Assembly (NCBI RefSeq): GCF_916618915.1
Contig: NZ_CAKAKE010000001.1
Span: forward strand, 1,550,001-1,614,000
From: Stenotrophomonas sp. Marseille-Q4652
GTDB taxonomy: Bacteria; Pseudomonadota; Gammaproteobacteria; Xanthomonadales; Xanthomonadaceae
DNA: 64,000 nt
Direction: 5' to 3'
The notes beneath the pieces are model-generated. The model was given only the letters and a program-made list of their open reading frames with translations. It made no database searches and was not told the DNA's origin. Shown here piece after piece: positions 46,513 through 55,641 of the stretch. The first letter of the stretch is position 1; each line of letters begins with the position of its first letter. The position numbers and the translations under genes were made by a program.

Positions 46513-47592
46513 GCCGTCGGTGGTCTCGCTGACGGCCACCCGGTCGCGACCATCACGCTTGGCCAGGTAGAGCGCCTGGTCGGCGCGACGGATGCCGTGT
46601 TCGGCCGCTTCGCCACGCTGCAGCTGGGCCACGCCGATGCTGACGGTCACCGGCAGGTTCAGCGGCAGCAACTTGACCTGCTCGCGCAGCAGCTCGCAGT
46701 GCAGCCGGGCCTGGTCCAGGTTGCGGTCCGGCAGCAGCATCACGAATTCCTCGCCGCCGAAACGGGCGATCATGCCGCAGCCGGCCGCACTGGCACGCAG
46801 CAGCGCGGCCAGCTCCACCAGCACCTGGTCACCGACGTCGTGGCCGTGGAAGTCGTTGACCTGCTTGAAGTGGTCGATGTCGATCATCGCCACCGATACC
46901 GGCTGGCCGGTGCGCTGGCCCTGCTCCACCGCCGTGGCCAGCGATGCGGTGAACGCACGCCGGTTGGGCAGCCCGGTCAATGGATCAGTGCGGGTCTGCT
47001 CGGCCAGGTCGGCGTTCTGCGCTTCCAGCCTGGCGTAGTAGTCGGCCAGCTGCTTTTCGTACCAGTCGTGTTCGCGCTGGTAGAAATCGATCTGGCGCGC
47101 CAGCTGGCGCATCTCCATCATCCGGCTCACCTGGCGCGACAGCGCCAGCAGCGCCCCGGTCTGCTGCGGACCCAGCGGCCGCGGTTCCGGGTCGAATACG
47201 CACAGCGTGCCCAGCGCGTAGCCATCGCTGCTCAGCAAAGGCGCGCCGGCATAGAAGCGGATGTGCGGCTCGCCGGTCACCAGCGGGTTGTCGTGGAAGC
47301 GCTCGTCGCGGAGGGCGTCCTCCACCACCATCAGGTGCTCAGGCTGCATGATGGCGTGGCCACAGAAGGACACGTCACGCGAGGTCGAACCCGCCTCCAG
47401 CCCGACCACCGACTTGAGCCACTGCAACTCGGAGTCGATCAGGGTCACCGCCCCCATGGCCGTGCCACACAACGTGGTGGCGATCATCACCAGGTCGTCG
47501 AAGGCCTGCCCGCGCTCGCCATCGAGCAGGCGGTAACGGTGCAGCGCCTGCAGGCGCTCGGCTTCGTTATCGGGGACCGGGGGCTTGATCAT
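46486..47592 (-). CDS. GAF-domain diguanylate cyclase
   Basis: A 368-residue soluble protein. The N-terminal GAF domain spans about 20-165 (AFDDLVMIATTLCGTAMGAV, VSFCGHAIM, FYAGAPLLSSDGYALGTLCV). A coiled coil of about 40 residues follows (YEKQLADYYARLEAQNADLA), then a GGDEF domain with RTDPLTGLPNRRAF and an intact ARFGGEEFVMLLP. No RxxD inhibitory site precedes it, so product inhibition through that site is unlikely. The ATG at 47592 follows GGAGAA. Confidence 0.92.
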   Translation of the reverse strand: MIKPPVPDNEAERLQALHRYRLLDGERGQAFDDLVMIATTLCGTAMGAVTLIDSELQWLKSVVGLEAGSTSRDVSFCGHAIMQPEHLMVVEDALRDERFHDNPLVTGEPHIRFYAGAPLLSSDGYALGTLCVFDPEPRPLGPQQTGALLALSRQVSRMMEMRQLARQIDFYQREHDWYEKQLADYYARLEAQNADLAEQTRTDPLTGLPNRRAFTASLATAVEQGQRTGQPVSVAMIDIDHFKQVNDFHGHDVGDQVLVELAALLRASAAGCGMIARFGGEEFVMLLPDRNLDQARLHCELLREQVKLLPLNLPVTVSIGVAQLQRGEAAEHGIRRADQALYLAKRDGRDRVAVSETTDGSFSDVARL

Positions 47593-47626
47593 GGGTTCTC
47601 CATGGCGAGGCGGGTCTGACCGGGGA

Positions 47627-48349
47627 TCACCAGTCCTGGTGCTTTGGCAGCAGCATACGCAGTTCGGCGTCGGTGAGGTTGCGCCACTGCCCGGGCCTGA
47701 GCGCGCCCAGCTTGATGTTGTCGACGCGCACGCGCCGCAGCTGGGTGACCCGGTAGCCGAAGGCGGCGGCCATCAGGCGGATCTGTCGGTTCAGCCCCTG
47801 CTGCAGGGTGATGCGGAAGCCGTACTTGGCCAGCTTGCTGGTACGGCACGGCAGGGTCATCTGGTCGTGGATGCGGACCCCGCGGGCCATGCCGCGCAGG
47901 AATTCATCGGTGACCGGCTTGTTGACCTCGACCAGGTACTCCTTCTGGTGGCCGTTCTCGGCACGCAGGATCTGGTTGACGATGTCGCCGTTGCTGGTCA
48001 TCAGGATCAGGCCTTCCGAATCCTTGTCCAGACGGCCGATCGGGAAGATGCGCTGCTCGTGGCCGACGAAGTCGACGATGTTGCCCTTGACCGAGCTTTC
48101 GGTAGTACAGGTGATGCCCACCGGCTTGTACAGGGCAATGTAGACGTGGCGGCGGGCGCCGGGCTTCTTGGCCTCGCGGGCGCGCAACGGCCGGCCGTCA
48201 ACACGGACCTCGTCGCCCTCGCCGAACACCGCGCCGGTGCCGGCGGGGATGCCATTGACGGTGACGCGGCGTTCGCCGATCAGGCGGTCGGCTTCGCGCC
48301 GGGAGCAGAAGCCGGTTTCGGCGATGTGTTTGTTGAGTCGGGTCGTCAT
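47627..48349 (-). CDS. rluF: 23S rRNA pseudouridine synthase RluF
   Basis: A 240-residue RsuA-family pseudouridine synthase. An S4 domain (TRLNKHIAETGFCSRREADR) leads to the catalytic domain with FPIGRLDKDSEGLILMTSNG (Asp of GRLD). KEYLVEVNKPVTDEFLRGM and FRITLQQGLNRQIRLM match RluF, which modifies 23S rRNA around U2604. It lacks the long basic tail of E. coli RluF. Start ATG 48349. Confidence 0.9.
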   Translation of the reverse strand: MTTRLNKHIAETGFCSRREADRLIGERRVTVNGIPAGTGAVFGEGDEVRVDGRPLRAREAKKPGARRHVYIALYKPVGITCTTESSVKGNIVDFVGHEQRIFPIGRLDKDSEGLILMTSNGDIVNQILRAENGHQKEYLVEVNKPVTDEFLRGMARGVRIHDQMTLPCRTSKLAKYGFRITLQQGLNRQIRLMAAAFGYRVTQLRRVRVDNIKLGALRPGQWRNLTDAELRMLLPKHQDW

Positions 48350-48424
48350 GCGGCAATTATCCGCGATCCCCGTCCCCGCCGGTGGTGTGCGCGCACCAGC
48401 CCGTGTTGCCGGCGCAGTTTCCAT

Positions 48425-50820
48425 TCACGCCGCAGGTGTCCTGGCGACCTCGGCCAGCAAGTCTGCCAGCGGGCACGGCACGTGGATGGCGTGTCCCTGC
48501 AGCCCGTCCACGCCCATCTGGCACAGCGGCTTGATCAGGGTCTCGCGCTCCACCCACTCGGCCACCACCCGCATGTCCCAGGTCGCGGGCCAGGCCGACG
48601 ATGGCGCGCACGGTGGCGCGGCTGACCTCGTTGGTGTCCAGGTCAAGCACGAAGCTGCCGTCGATCTTGAGCACGTCCGGCGAGAGCTGGCGCAGGAAGG
48701 ACAGCGAGGACAGGCCGTTGCCGAAGTCGTCCAGCGCGATATGGCAGCCCAGCTCGCGCACGGCCGCGATGAAGCGCCGGGCCTGGGCGAAGTTGCCGAC
48801 GGCCGAGGTCTCGGTGATCTCGAAGCAGATGCGCCGGGCCAGTTCCGGCTCGCTGGACAGCTCGGCCATGACGAAATCCAGGAACTCGGCCTGCCCCACC
48901 GACAGCGCGGACAGGTTGACGTTGCAGCGCTGCAGCCGGGCCAGTTTCCGCGGTGCCTGCCGCAGTTCCTTCAGCACGCAGGACAGCACGTGCCGGTCCA
49001 CCGACGTGCCCATGCCGTCGCGCTCGACCACCGGCAGGAATTCGGCCGGCGAGCGCAGCTGGCCCTGGTCGTCGCGCAGGCGCAGCAGCACCTCGCAAGA
49101 CAGCGCCTGCGGCTGGGCCACGCAGCGGATCTTCTGCGCGAACAGCACCAGCCGGTCCTCGGCGATGGCGCGGCGCACGTTGTCCAGCCAGCGGCCCTCG
49201 TGCTGGCGCTCGAGCAGCGGGTCGTTGCCGCGGAAGTAGTGCACGCGGTTGCGGCCGGCCTGCTTGGCCGCGTAGCAGGCGTTGTCGCAGGCGCGCATCA
49301 GCCAGTTGAGGTCGGCCACTCGCTGGTTGATCTCGACCACGCCGATGCTGCAGCCCACCCCTGGCGTGGCCGTGGCCCTCGCCAAAGAGCTCGTTGCGCA
49401 GCGCGTCGTTGATGCGCTTGAGCACCGCCTCCGCACCGTCCAGGGTGGTGTCCGGCAGCACCAGCACGAACTCGTCGCCACCGTAGCGACCCAGCCAGTC
49501 GTCCTGGCGCAGCTGTGCCTGCACGGTGGCGGCGAAGCGGCACAGGAAGGCATCGCCGGCGCCGTGGCCGAAGGTGTCGTTGACCTGCTTGAAGTGGTCC
49601 AGGTCCAGCACGCACAGCACATGGCGGGTGCCGCGGCTGCGCGTCTGCTGCAGCAGTTGCTGCAGTTCCTTCTCGATCTGGCGGCGGTTGATCAGCCCGG
49701 TGAGCACGTCATGGCTGGCGTGGCAGGCCACTTCCTCGGCCAGCGCGTGGGCCTGGGATACGTCCTCGACGATGGCCATCACCCGTGTCTCGCCGTCCTC
49801 GGCAGTCACAGTCGAGGCGCTCCAGCGTGCCCACAGGGTGCTGCCATCGGCGCGGCAGAAACGTCGCTCGCCCGGCTGCAGCTGGACCGGCCAGTCGATG
49901 CCGCCGTCGGTGGCAGCCAGCTCGTCCGGGTGCAGCAGCTCGACCAGCGACATGCCGCGCAGGGTGGCTGGCGGCCGGTCCAGGATCGTGGCCAGCGCGC
50001 GGTTGGCCTCCAGCACCCGGCCGTCGGAGGCGAGCTTCATCATGCCCACCGTGGCCTGGTGGAAGGCGGCGCGGAAGCGGCTTTCGTTCTGCGCCAGATG
50101 GTTGCGGATGCGGCGGATCAGCAGCACCGACAGCAGCGCCAGTGCCATCAGCGATACCGCCGACAACAGCAGCGTGGCCTGGCGTGCGGCGCGGGCACCA
50201 TCGAGCAGCGACTGCGAGAACGCCATCTCCAGCACGCGCAGCTCGTTGTCCAGCACCTGCAACCGTTGCTGGAATTCCTCGATCTGCTCAGCCGACAACG
50301 GTCCTTGCCGGTAGGCGGCCTCCAGTTCGTAGGCCATGGTCTGCAGCTGCAGGATGTCGACCTCGCCCTGCCGCCACAGCTGCACCGCGTCGCGGAAGTA
50401 AGACCAGTTGCGTGCGTAGCGGAAGCTGGAGATCAGCCGCGGAATGTTGCGGGGATGGTTGCCGCCCTCGAGGAAGCCCTGGCGGGCGACTTCCAGGTCG
50501 GGCGGATCCTGCTCCAGCGCCAGCCGCCCGACGCGGTCGCCCAGTGGCGCCTGCAGGGCGTAATGCGCGTCGGCCAGGTCCTCGGCTCTGCCGTGCTGGG
50601 CGTAGCGGTAGAGCGCATGCACGGCCTGCTGCTGGCCCTTGGACCAGGCACCCTCGCCGGCAATCCAGGCAATCGAGCTGGCCTGCAGTTCCATCATCAG
50701 GGCCGAGAGGCCGCCCAGGCCCGCGGCAACAACAAGCAGCAAGAGGAAACGCCGGGTCAGCCATCCGGCGGCACGATCGGTACGCGTGCTGTGGCGAGCG
50801 ACTTCCCCGCGCGTGCTCAT
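48425..50820 (-). pseudogene. Membrane PAS-GGDEF-EAL c-di-GMP protein with two +1 frameshifts
   Basis: Intact order would be: N-terminal membrane helix (FLLLLVVAAGLGGLSALMME), a helical periplasmic region, second helix (LLLSAVSLMALALLSVLLI), PAS domain, GGDEF (RYGGDEFVLVLP), EAL (SCEVLLRLRDD; CFEITETSAV; ALDDFGNGLSS; LKIDGSFV). The frame from ATG 50820 leaves the homology after LFGEGHGHA. The next part (SIGVVEINQRVADLN onward) is in another frame, joined near 49365-49385 by one extra base. A second extra base near 48575 (GGAC where GGC is expected) shifts the last 45 codons (MRVVAEWVERETLIKPLCQ) to the stop at 48425. As read, the product ends after the GGDEF core and has no EAL domain. Ribosome binding site GGGGGAAG. 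Confidence 0.8.
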
Positions 50821-50964
50821 TGCTTCCCCCTGCCAGGGTCCTTGGCTTGGACCGCCTGCCGCACACCCTTGCCAAGGGCACCCGGTGACTCCGGGAGCGG
50901 CCCGCGCGATCAACCGGCCAAGGCTGCCCCGGGCATGTGTGGATCCCGTCACGATCATGGACGC

Positions 50965-50993
50965 GAAAGCCCCGGCTTGGGGGCGGGGCTTTC
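50965..50993 (-). terminator. Hairpin after deaD
   Basis: Ten-bp perfect stem (50965-50974 with 50984-50993) right after the deaD stop codon on the minus strand. No long T tract follows. Confidence 0.5.
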
Positions 50994-50999
50994 AGGGGT

Positions 51000-52889
51000 T
51001 CAACGGTCGGAAGCTGCGCGGCCCTTGGGCTTGAAGCCATCGCGGCGCGGTGGGCGCGGCCCGGTCGGAGCACCGGGGCCACGGCCGCCGGGCTTGCCGC
51101 CGAACTTCGGCTTGAACGGGCGCGGGGCCGACGGTGCCGAGGCCAGGTTCTCGCCCGGCTCGACCCGGCGCATCTGCAGCTGCTGGCCGGACACCCACAC
51201 CTTCTTCAGGTGCTGCAGGGTGTCGGTCGGCATGTCCGCCGGCAGGTCCAGTACCGAGAAGTCGTCATGGATGTCGATGCGGCCGATGAAGCGGCTTTCC
51301 AGGCCAGCCTCGTTGGCGATGGCGCCGACGATGTTGGACGGCTTCACACCGTGCGCGTGGCCGACCTCGATGCGGTAGGTCTCCATGCCGAACTCCGGTT
51401 CGCCACGCGGCGGCATTTCACGACGCGGACGCGGCTCGAAGCCGGCATCGTCCTGGCGCGGGCCACGCTCGAAACGGGCCGGACGCTCGCCACGTTCCTC
51501 ACGGCGCGGGAAGCCACCGTCGCGGGCCGGGCGCTCGGTGCGTTCCGGGCGCGGGGTGCGCACCGGCGGGGTCAGCAGGAACGGGGCATCGCCCTGCAGC
51601 AGCTTGGCCAGCGCGGCGGCAATGTCGATCGCCGGCACGTTGCGCTCGCCTTCGTAGCGCTGCAGCAGCTCGCGGAAGAACTCCAGGTCACCGCCGGCCA
51701 GGGTCTCGCTGATGCGGTCCATGAACTTGGTCACGCGGTGATCGTTGACCGCATCCACGCTCGGCAGCTGCATTTCCTCGATCGGCTGGCGGGTAGCGCG
51801 CTCGATTGAACGCAGCATGCCCTTCTCGCGCGGGGTGACGAACAGGATCGCCTCGCCGCTGCGGCCGGCACGGCCGGTACGGCCGATGCGGTGCACGTAG
51901 CTTTCGGTGTCGTACGGGATGTCGTAGTTCAGCACGTGGCTGATGCGCTCCACGTCCAGGCCGCGGGCGGCCACGTCGGTGGCGACGAGGATGTCGAGCT
52001 TGCCGTCCTTGAGCTGCTGGATGGTGCGCTCGCGCTGGGCCTGCTGCATGTCGCCGTTGATGGCGGCAGCGGCCATGCCACGGGCCTGCAGCTTCTCGGC
52101 CAGTTCCTCGGTGCCGGCCTTGGTGCGCGCGAAGATGATCATCGCGTCGAACGGCTCGACCTCGAGGATGCGGGTCAGCGCATCGAGCTTGTGCATGCCG
52201 GCCACCCACCAGTAACGCTGGCGGATGTTGGCGCTGGTGGTGGTCTTGGACGCGATCGTGACTTCGGTCGGATCCTTCAGGTAGGTCTGGGCGATGCGGC
52301 GGATGGCCGGCGGCATCGTCGCCGAGAACAGCGCAACCTGGCGCTGCTCGGGCAGCTTCTTCAGCACGGCCTCGACGTCGTCGATGAAGCCCATGCGCAG
52401 CATTTCATCGGCTTCGTCCAGCACCAGGGTCTTGAGCTCGGACAGGTCCAGGGTGCCGCGGTCCAGGTGGTCGATCACGCGGCCCGGGGTACCGACCACG
52501 ACGTGCACGCCGCGGCGCAGCGAGGACAGCTGCTGGCCATAGGGCTGGCCGCCGTAGATCGGCAGCACGCGGAAGCCGGGAATGGCCGCCGAATAGGTCT
52601 GGAACGCCTCGGCGACCTGGATGGCCAGCTCGCGGGTCGGGGCCAGCACCAGCACCTGCGGCTTCTGCGCGTTCAGGTCGATGTTGGACAGCGACGGCAG
52701 CGCGAACGCGGCGGTCTTGCCGGTGCCGGTCTGCGCGGTGCCGAGCACGTCACGGCCGGCCAGCAGCGCGGGGATGGTGGCGGCCTGGATCGGCGAGGGG
52801 GTTTCGTAGCCGACGTCGGCTACCGCCTTCATCACGGCCTCGGACAGGCCAAGGTCTGCGAAGCGCAGGGCGGGGGTTTCCTGGGACAT
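51000..52889 (-). CDS. deaD: DEAD-box RNA helicase DeaD/CsdA
   Basis: Cold-shock and ribosome-assembly helicase of 629 residues. Q motif and motif I (GYETPSPIQAATIPALLAGR, GTAQTGTGKT), motif Ia PTRELAIQ, motif II LDEADEML, motif III FSATMP, motifs V-VI ATDVAARGLDVER and HRIGRTGRAGR are all intact. After an Arg/Pro-rich linker comes the RNA-binding DbpA-type domain (YRIEVGHAHGVKPSNIVGAI), ending in a Gly/Arg/Pro-rich basic tail. Start chosen at MSQETPALRFADLGL (52889). Confidence 0.96.
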   Translation of the reverse strand: MSQETPALRFADLGLSEAVMKAVADVGYETPSPIQAATIPALLAGRDVLGTAQTGTGKTAAFALPSLSNIDLNAQKPQVLVLAPTRELAIQVAEAFQTYSAAIPGFRVLPIYGGQPYGQQLSSLRRGVHVVVGTPGRVIDHLDRGTLDLSELKTLVLDEADEMLRMGFIDDVEAVLKKLPEQRQVALFSATMPPAIRRIAQTYLKDPTEVTIASKTTTSANIRQRYWWVAGMHKLDALTRILEVEPFDAMIIFARTKAGTEELAEKLQARGMAAAAINGDMQQAQRERTIQQLKDGKLDILVATDVAARGLDVERISHVLNYDIPYDTESYVHRIGRTGRAGRSGEAILFVTPREKGMLRSIERATRQPIEEMQLPSVDAVNDHRVTKFMDRISETLAGGDLEFFRELLQRYEGERNVPAIDIAAALAKLLQGDAPFLLTPPVRTPRPERTERPARDGGFPRREERGERPARFERGPRQDDAGFEPRPRREMPPRGEPEFGMETYRIEVGHAHGVKPSNIVGAIANEAGLESRFIGRIDIHDDFSVLDLPADMPTDTLQHLKKVWVSGQQLQMRRVEPGENLASAPSAPRPFKPKFGGKPGGRGPGAPTGPRPPRRDGFKPKGRAASDR

Positions 52890-53100
52890 GGGGGTAACTC
52901 CGGGTAGCACGTCGCGGAAAACGCGAACGGGCAAGGTAAGGCGCAACGATTGCGCCCTGGGCGGACTGCCAGGGGAACTGTCAGGAAAACGATCAGGGCA
53001 CGAATGGAACTGAGGCCCTACCGCTGCACGCCGGAAGTACGGTTAGACCCGAGGAAAGGGAGGATAATGCATTTTTGCCCACTACAGCGTTAACAAAGAC
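52890..53100 (-). promoter_or_regulatory. Divergent intergenic region of deaD and the S4 gene
   Basis: 211 bp with promoters expected on both strands. GATAAT (53063-53068) faces the S4 gene. On the minus strand TTAACG and CATTAT 18 bp apart could drive deaD, leaving a leader of over 150 nt, as is usual for cold-inducible helicases. These assignments are weak. Confidence 0.3.
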
Positions 53101-53319
53101 ATGACAACCGCCGTATTCACGCTCCAGGGCGAGTACATCGAACTGAAGGCCCTGCTCAAGCTGACCGACCTGGTCAGCAGCGGCGGCGAGGCCAAGATGC
53201 TGATCAGCGAAGGCCAGGTGCTGGTCGACGGCGAGGTCGAGATGCGCAAGGCCTGCAAGATCCGCGCGGGCCAGCAGGTCCAGCTCGGCGACATGCTGAT
53301 CCAGGTCAACGCTGCCTGA
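53101..53319 (+). CDS. Small S4-domain RNA-binding protein (YbcJ-like)
   Basis: A 72-residue protein consisting almost entirely of an S4 domain: FTLQGEYIELKALLKLTDLV, SGGEAKMLISEGQVLVDGEV, then RKACKIRAGQQVQLGD. Members associate with ribosomes or structured RNA. Start ATG 53101. Confidence 0.9.
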   Translation: MTTAVFTLQGEYIELKALLKLTDLVSSGGEAKMLISEGQVLVDGEVEMRKACKIRAGQQVQLGDMLIQVNAA

Positions 53320-53322
53320 GCC

Positions 53323-54510
53323 TCACCGGGCCAGCGCGCGGCGCTGGGTCAGATGGCCGGTGATCAACCGGCGGAACGGCCCCACCCCGCTGGCCACCCG
53401 CAGGGCGGCATCGCGCAGCAGCCGCGCCGGCAGCCGCGAATCGTTGTACAGGCCGGCGATGGCATTGGTGGCCTCGTACAGCGGCCGCGTCGCCAACCGG
53501 TGCCGACGCTGGTAGCCGGCCAGCAGCGGGGCCGCGCCGATGTCCCGCCCTGCCGCGGCGGCCTTGCACACGATCCCGGCCAGCCGCTGCTGGCTCTGCA
53601 GGCCGAAGTTGAAGCCATGCGCGGTGACCGGATGCATGCCCACCGCGGCATCGCCCACCAGTGCATAGCGGTGGCCGACGAAGGCGTGGGCGTAGACCGC
53701 CACCAGCGGGTACACGTGGCGGCTGGCGACCGGCTCCATCGCCCCGAGCCGGCCCTCGAACAGCGTGGTCACTTCCTGGCCGAAGCGTGCCTCGTCCATC
53801 GCCATCAACGCCTGCACGGGCTGCGGCGGCAGGGTGATCACCGCCGAGGCGCAGTTGTCGTGCAGCGGCAGCAGGGCCAGCGTGCGACCGTGGCCGAACC
53901 ATTCCCAGGCCGCATGCCCGTGCGGGATCTCGTGACGCATCCGGCACACCAGCATCGACTTGCCAAAGTCACGCGTCTGCGCACCGATGCCCATCATCCG
54001 CCGGGTCGCGGAGAAGCGGCTGTCGGCCGCAGCCACCAGCCGTGCGGAGACCTGCTGCCCGCACTTGAGCGTGAGCACGTTGCGTTCGGCGCCGGTCCCG
54101 ATGTGGGTAACGCTGCGGCCGTCGAACACTTCCAGCCCGGCCTGGCCCTGCACCACCTCCCATGCCGCGCGGCGGATCAGGTGGTTGGGCACCAGCCAGC
54201 CCAGGTCCTGCCCCGCCGCGCGGCTACTGGTGAAATTGAGCGCGAACGACGAGGTACCGTTCATTACCCGGGCACTGCGCATCGGCGAGATCTCCCCAGG
54301 GGGAATGCGCTGCCAGATGCCGAGTGATTCGAGGATCTGCCGCGAGGCGTGGGTCAGGGCGATCTCGCGGCCATCAAAGGCGGCTTCGGCCAGCGCCTGC
54401 CGCAACTGCGGCTCGATCAGCGCTACCGAAAGACCGCTGCGCGCCAGCGACCGCGCCAGGCACAGCCCGGCCGGTCCGGCCCCGGCGATGGCGACATCCA
54501 CTTCCTGCAT
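53323..54510 (-). CDS. FAD-dependent ubiquinone-biosynthesis hydroxylase (UbiH/UbiF/UbiM type)
   Basis: A 395-residue flavoprotein monooxygenase. The FAD dinucleotide fold is at the N terminus (DVAIAGAGPAGLCLARSL). A second FAD motif, YALVGDAAVGMHPVTAHGFN, is the UbiH/COQ6 signature, with GFNFGLQSQQRLAGIV after it. The N-terminal phrase and length are closest in my recall to UbiM, the C5-type hydroxylase found in Xanthomonas and Neisseria. Which ring position it hydroxylates cannot be decided here. Confidence 0.85.
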   Translation of the reverse strand: MQEVDVAIAGAGPAGLCLARSLARSGLSVALIEPQLRQALAEAAFDGREIALTHASRQILESLGIWQRIPPGEISPMRSARVMNGTSSFALNFTSSRAAGQDLGWLVPNHLIRRAAWEVVQGQAGLEVFDGRSVTHIGTGAERNVLTLKCGQQVSARLVAAADSRFSATRRMMGIGAQTRDFGKSMLVCRMRHEIPHGHAAWEWFGHGRTLALLPLHDNCASAVITLPPQPVQALMAMDEARFGQEVTTLFEGRLGAMEPVASRHVYPLVAVYAHAFVGHRYALVGDAAVGMHPVTAHGFNFGLQSQQRLAGIVCKAAAAGRDIGAAPLLAGYQRRHRLATRPLYEATNAIAGLYNDSRLPARLLRDAALRVASGVGPFRRLITGHLTQRRALAR

Positions 54511-54577
54511 GACCCACTCCCGCTATCGGCTAGCGGCGCAGGCTAGCGGCCGGCCCACACCGGCTCCTTGATCTGGA

Positions 54578-54970
54578 TCAGCCCAGCAGGGTCCACAGCA
54601 GCATGGCGATGCCCAGCATCGATACGCCCCATACCGCGCTGCGCAGGTACGGGATGCCGGCCGCGTACACCGGCACGTAGAGCACGCGCGCCCAGAAATA
54701 CAGCTGCACGGCCAGCGCGCTGGTCTCGCCCTGGCGCCCGGTGGCGATCACCGCCAGCACCGCGGCGGCGAAGAACGGGAACGTCTCCAGGAAATTCCGC
54801 CAGGCCCGGTCCAGGCGACCGGGCACGCCGGCCAGCGGCCTGGCCTCGCCATCGCGGGCCGACGCATTCCACTTCACCCCGCGTTGGGTGGTCATCCCCG
54901 CGGCGGCGAGCAGCAACTGGACCAGGCCCAGCACCACTGTCCAGGCCAACATGCGGATCTCGATATCCAT
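54578..54970 (-). CDS. MAPEG-family membrane protein
   Basis: A 130-residue protein with four membrane helices. MAPEG features: MLAWTVVLGLVQLLLAAAGM, then RLDRAWRNFLETFPFFAAAV and LYFWARVLYVPVYAAGIPYL. Members are glutathione transferase-like or eicosanoid-type membrane enzymes; substrate unknown. Confidence 0.9.
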   Translation of the reverse strand: MDIEIRMLAWTVVLGLVQLLLAAAGMTTQRGVKWNASARDGEARPLAGVPGRLDRAWRNFLETFPFFAAAVLAVIATGRQGETSALAVQLYFWARVLYVPVYAAGIPYLRSAVWGVSMLGIAMLLWTLLG

Positions 54971-55030
54971 GCCTGCTCCTCGATCGTGGAAGACGGCGGC
55001 CGCAGTCGGCCACCGCCGGGTGACGCCTGC

Positions 55031-55576
55031 TTACTTGCTGGCCGCGCGCACGCTGTAGCCGGACACGCGCCAGACGCGGTCCTCGTCCAGCCGGAACGAG
55101 ACCAGCTCGCGGATCGGCTGGGCATCGTTGGCGAAACGGGTCGGGAAGCTGACGTTGATGTACAGGCCTTCCGGCACCGGCGCGCCGGCGCCGTACTGCA
55201 CGCGCGTCACCGACGGCTGCCCGCGCGAGACCAGCGCGCCGAGGCGGCCCCGGTCAGCAGCAATATGGCTGGCAAACGCGTCGCGGGTAACCGCCTTGCG
55301 GGCAACCGCCGAAGCGCCGTCCCAGACTTCGCCCGCGCGGTTGCCATCGACCAGCTGCGCGACCTTGAGCGCGGCCTGGCCCATTTCCTGGTCCTGCCTG
55401 GCCTGCTGTTCCTGCTGGGCCGGGGTGAGTGCGCCGGCGCGGCTACCGGCCGGCGCGGGTGCGCGGGTGGCGGGTTGCTGCTGTGGCGTGGGCTGGGCCG
55501 GGGCGGTGGACTGGGCCAGCGCGGTGCCGGCAACCAGTGACAGGGAGGACAGCAGCAAAACCGCGTTCAACCGCAT
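55031..55576 (-). CDS. Exported DUF4019 protein
   Basis: A 181-residue protein. A signal peptide (AVLLLSSLSLVAGTALAQ) is followed by a Gln/Pro/Ala-rich linker (about 25-65). The DUF4019 domain follows (GAALKVAQLVDGNRAGEVWD approximates its start; RGQPSVTRVQYGAGAPVPEG; VSFRLDEDRVWRVSGYSV). Function unknown. Start ATG 55576. Confidence 0.75.
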   Translation of the reverse strand: MRLNAVLLLSSLSLVAGTALAQSTAPAQPTPQQQPATRAPAPAGSRAGALTPAQQEQQARQDQEMGQAALKVAQLVDGNRAGEVWDGASAVARKAVTRDAFASHIAADRGRLGALVSRGQPSVTRVQYGAGAPVPEGLYINVSFPTRFANDAQPIRELVSFRLDEDRVWRVSGYSVRAASK

Positions 55577-55641
55577 GGCACCACTCCGTGTTTGGACAGT
55601 GCGCCGCAGTCTACGGCAGCGCACATGCGCACGGCATCACG

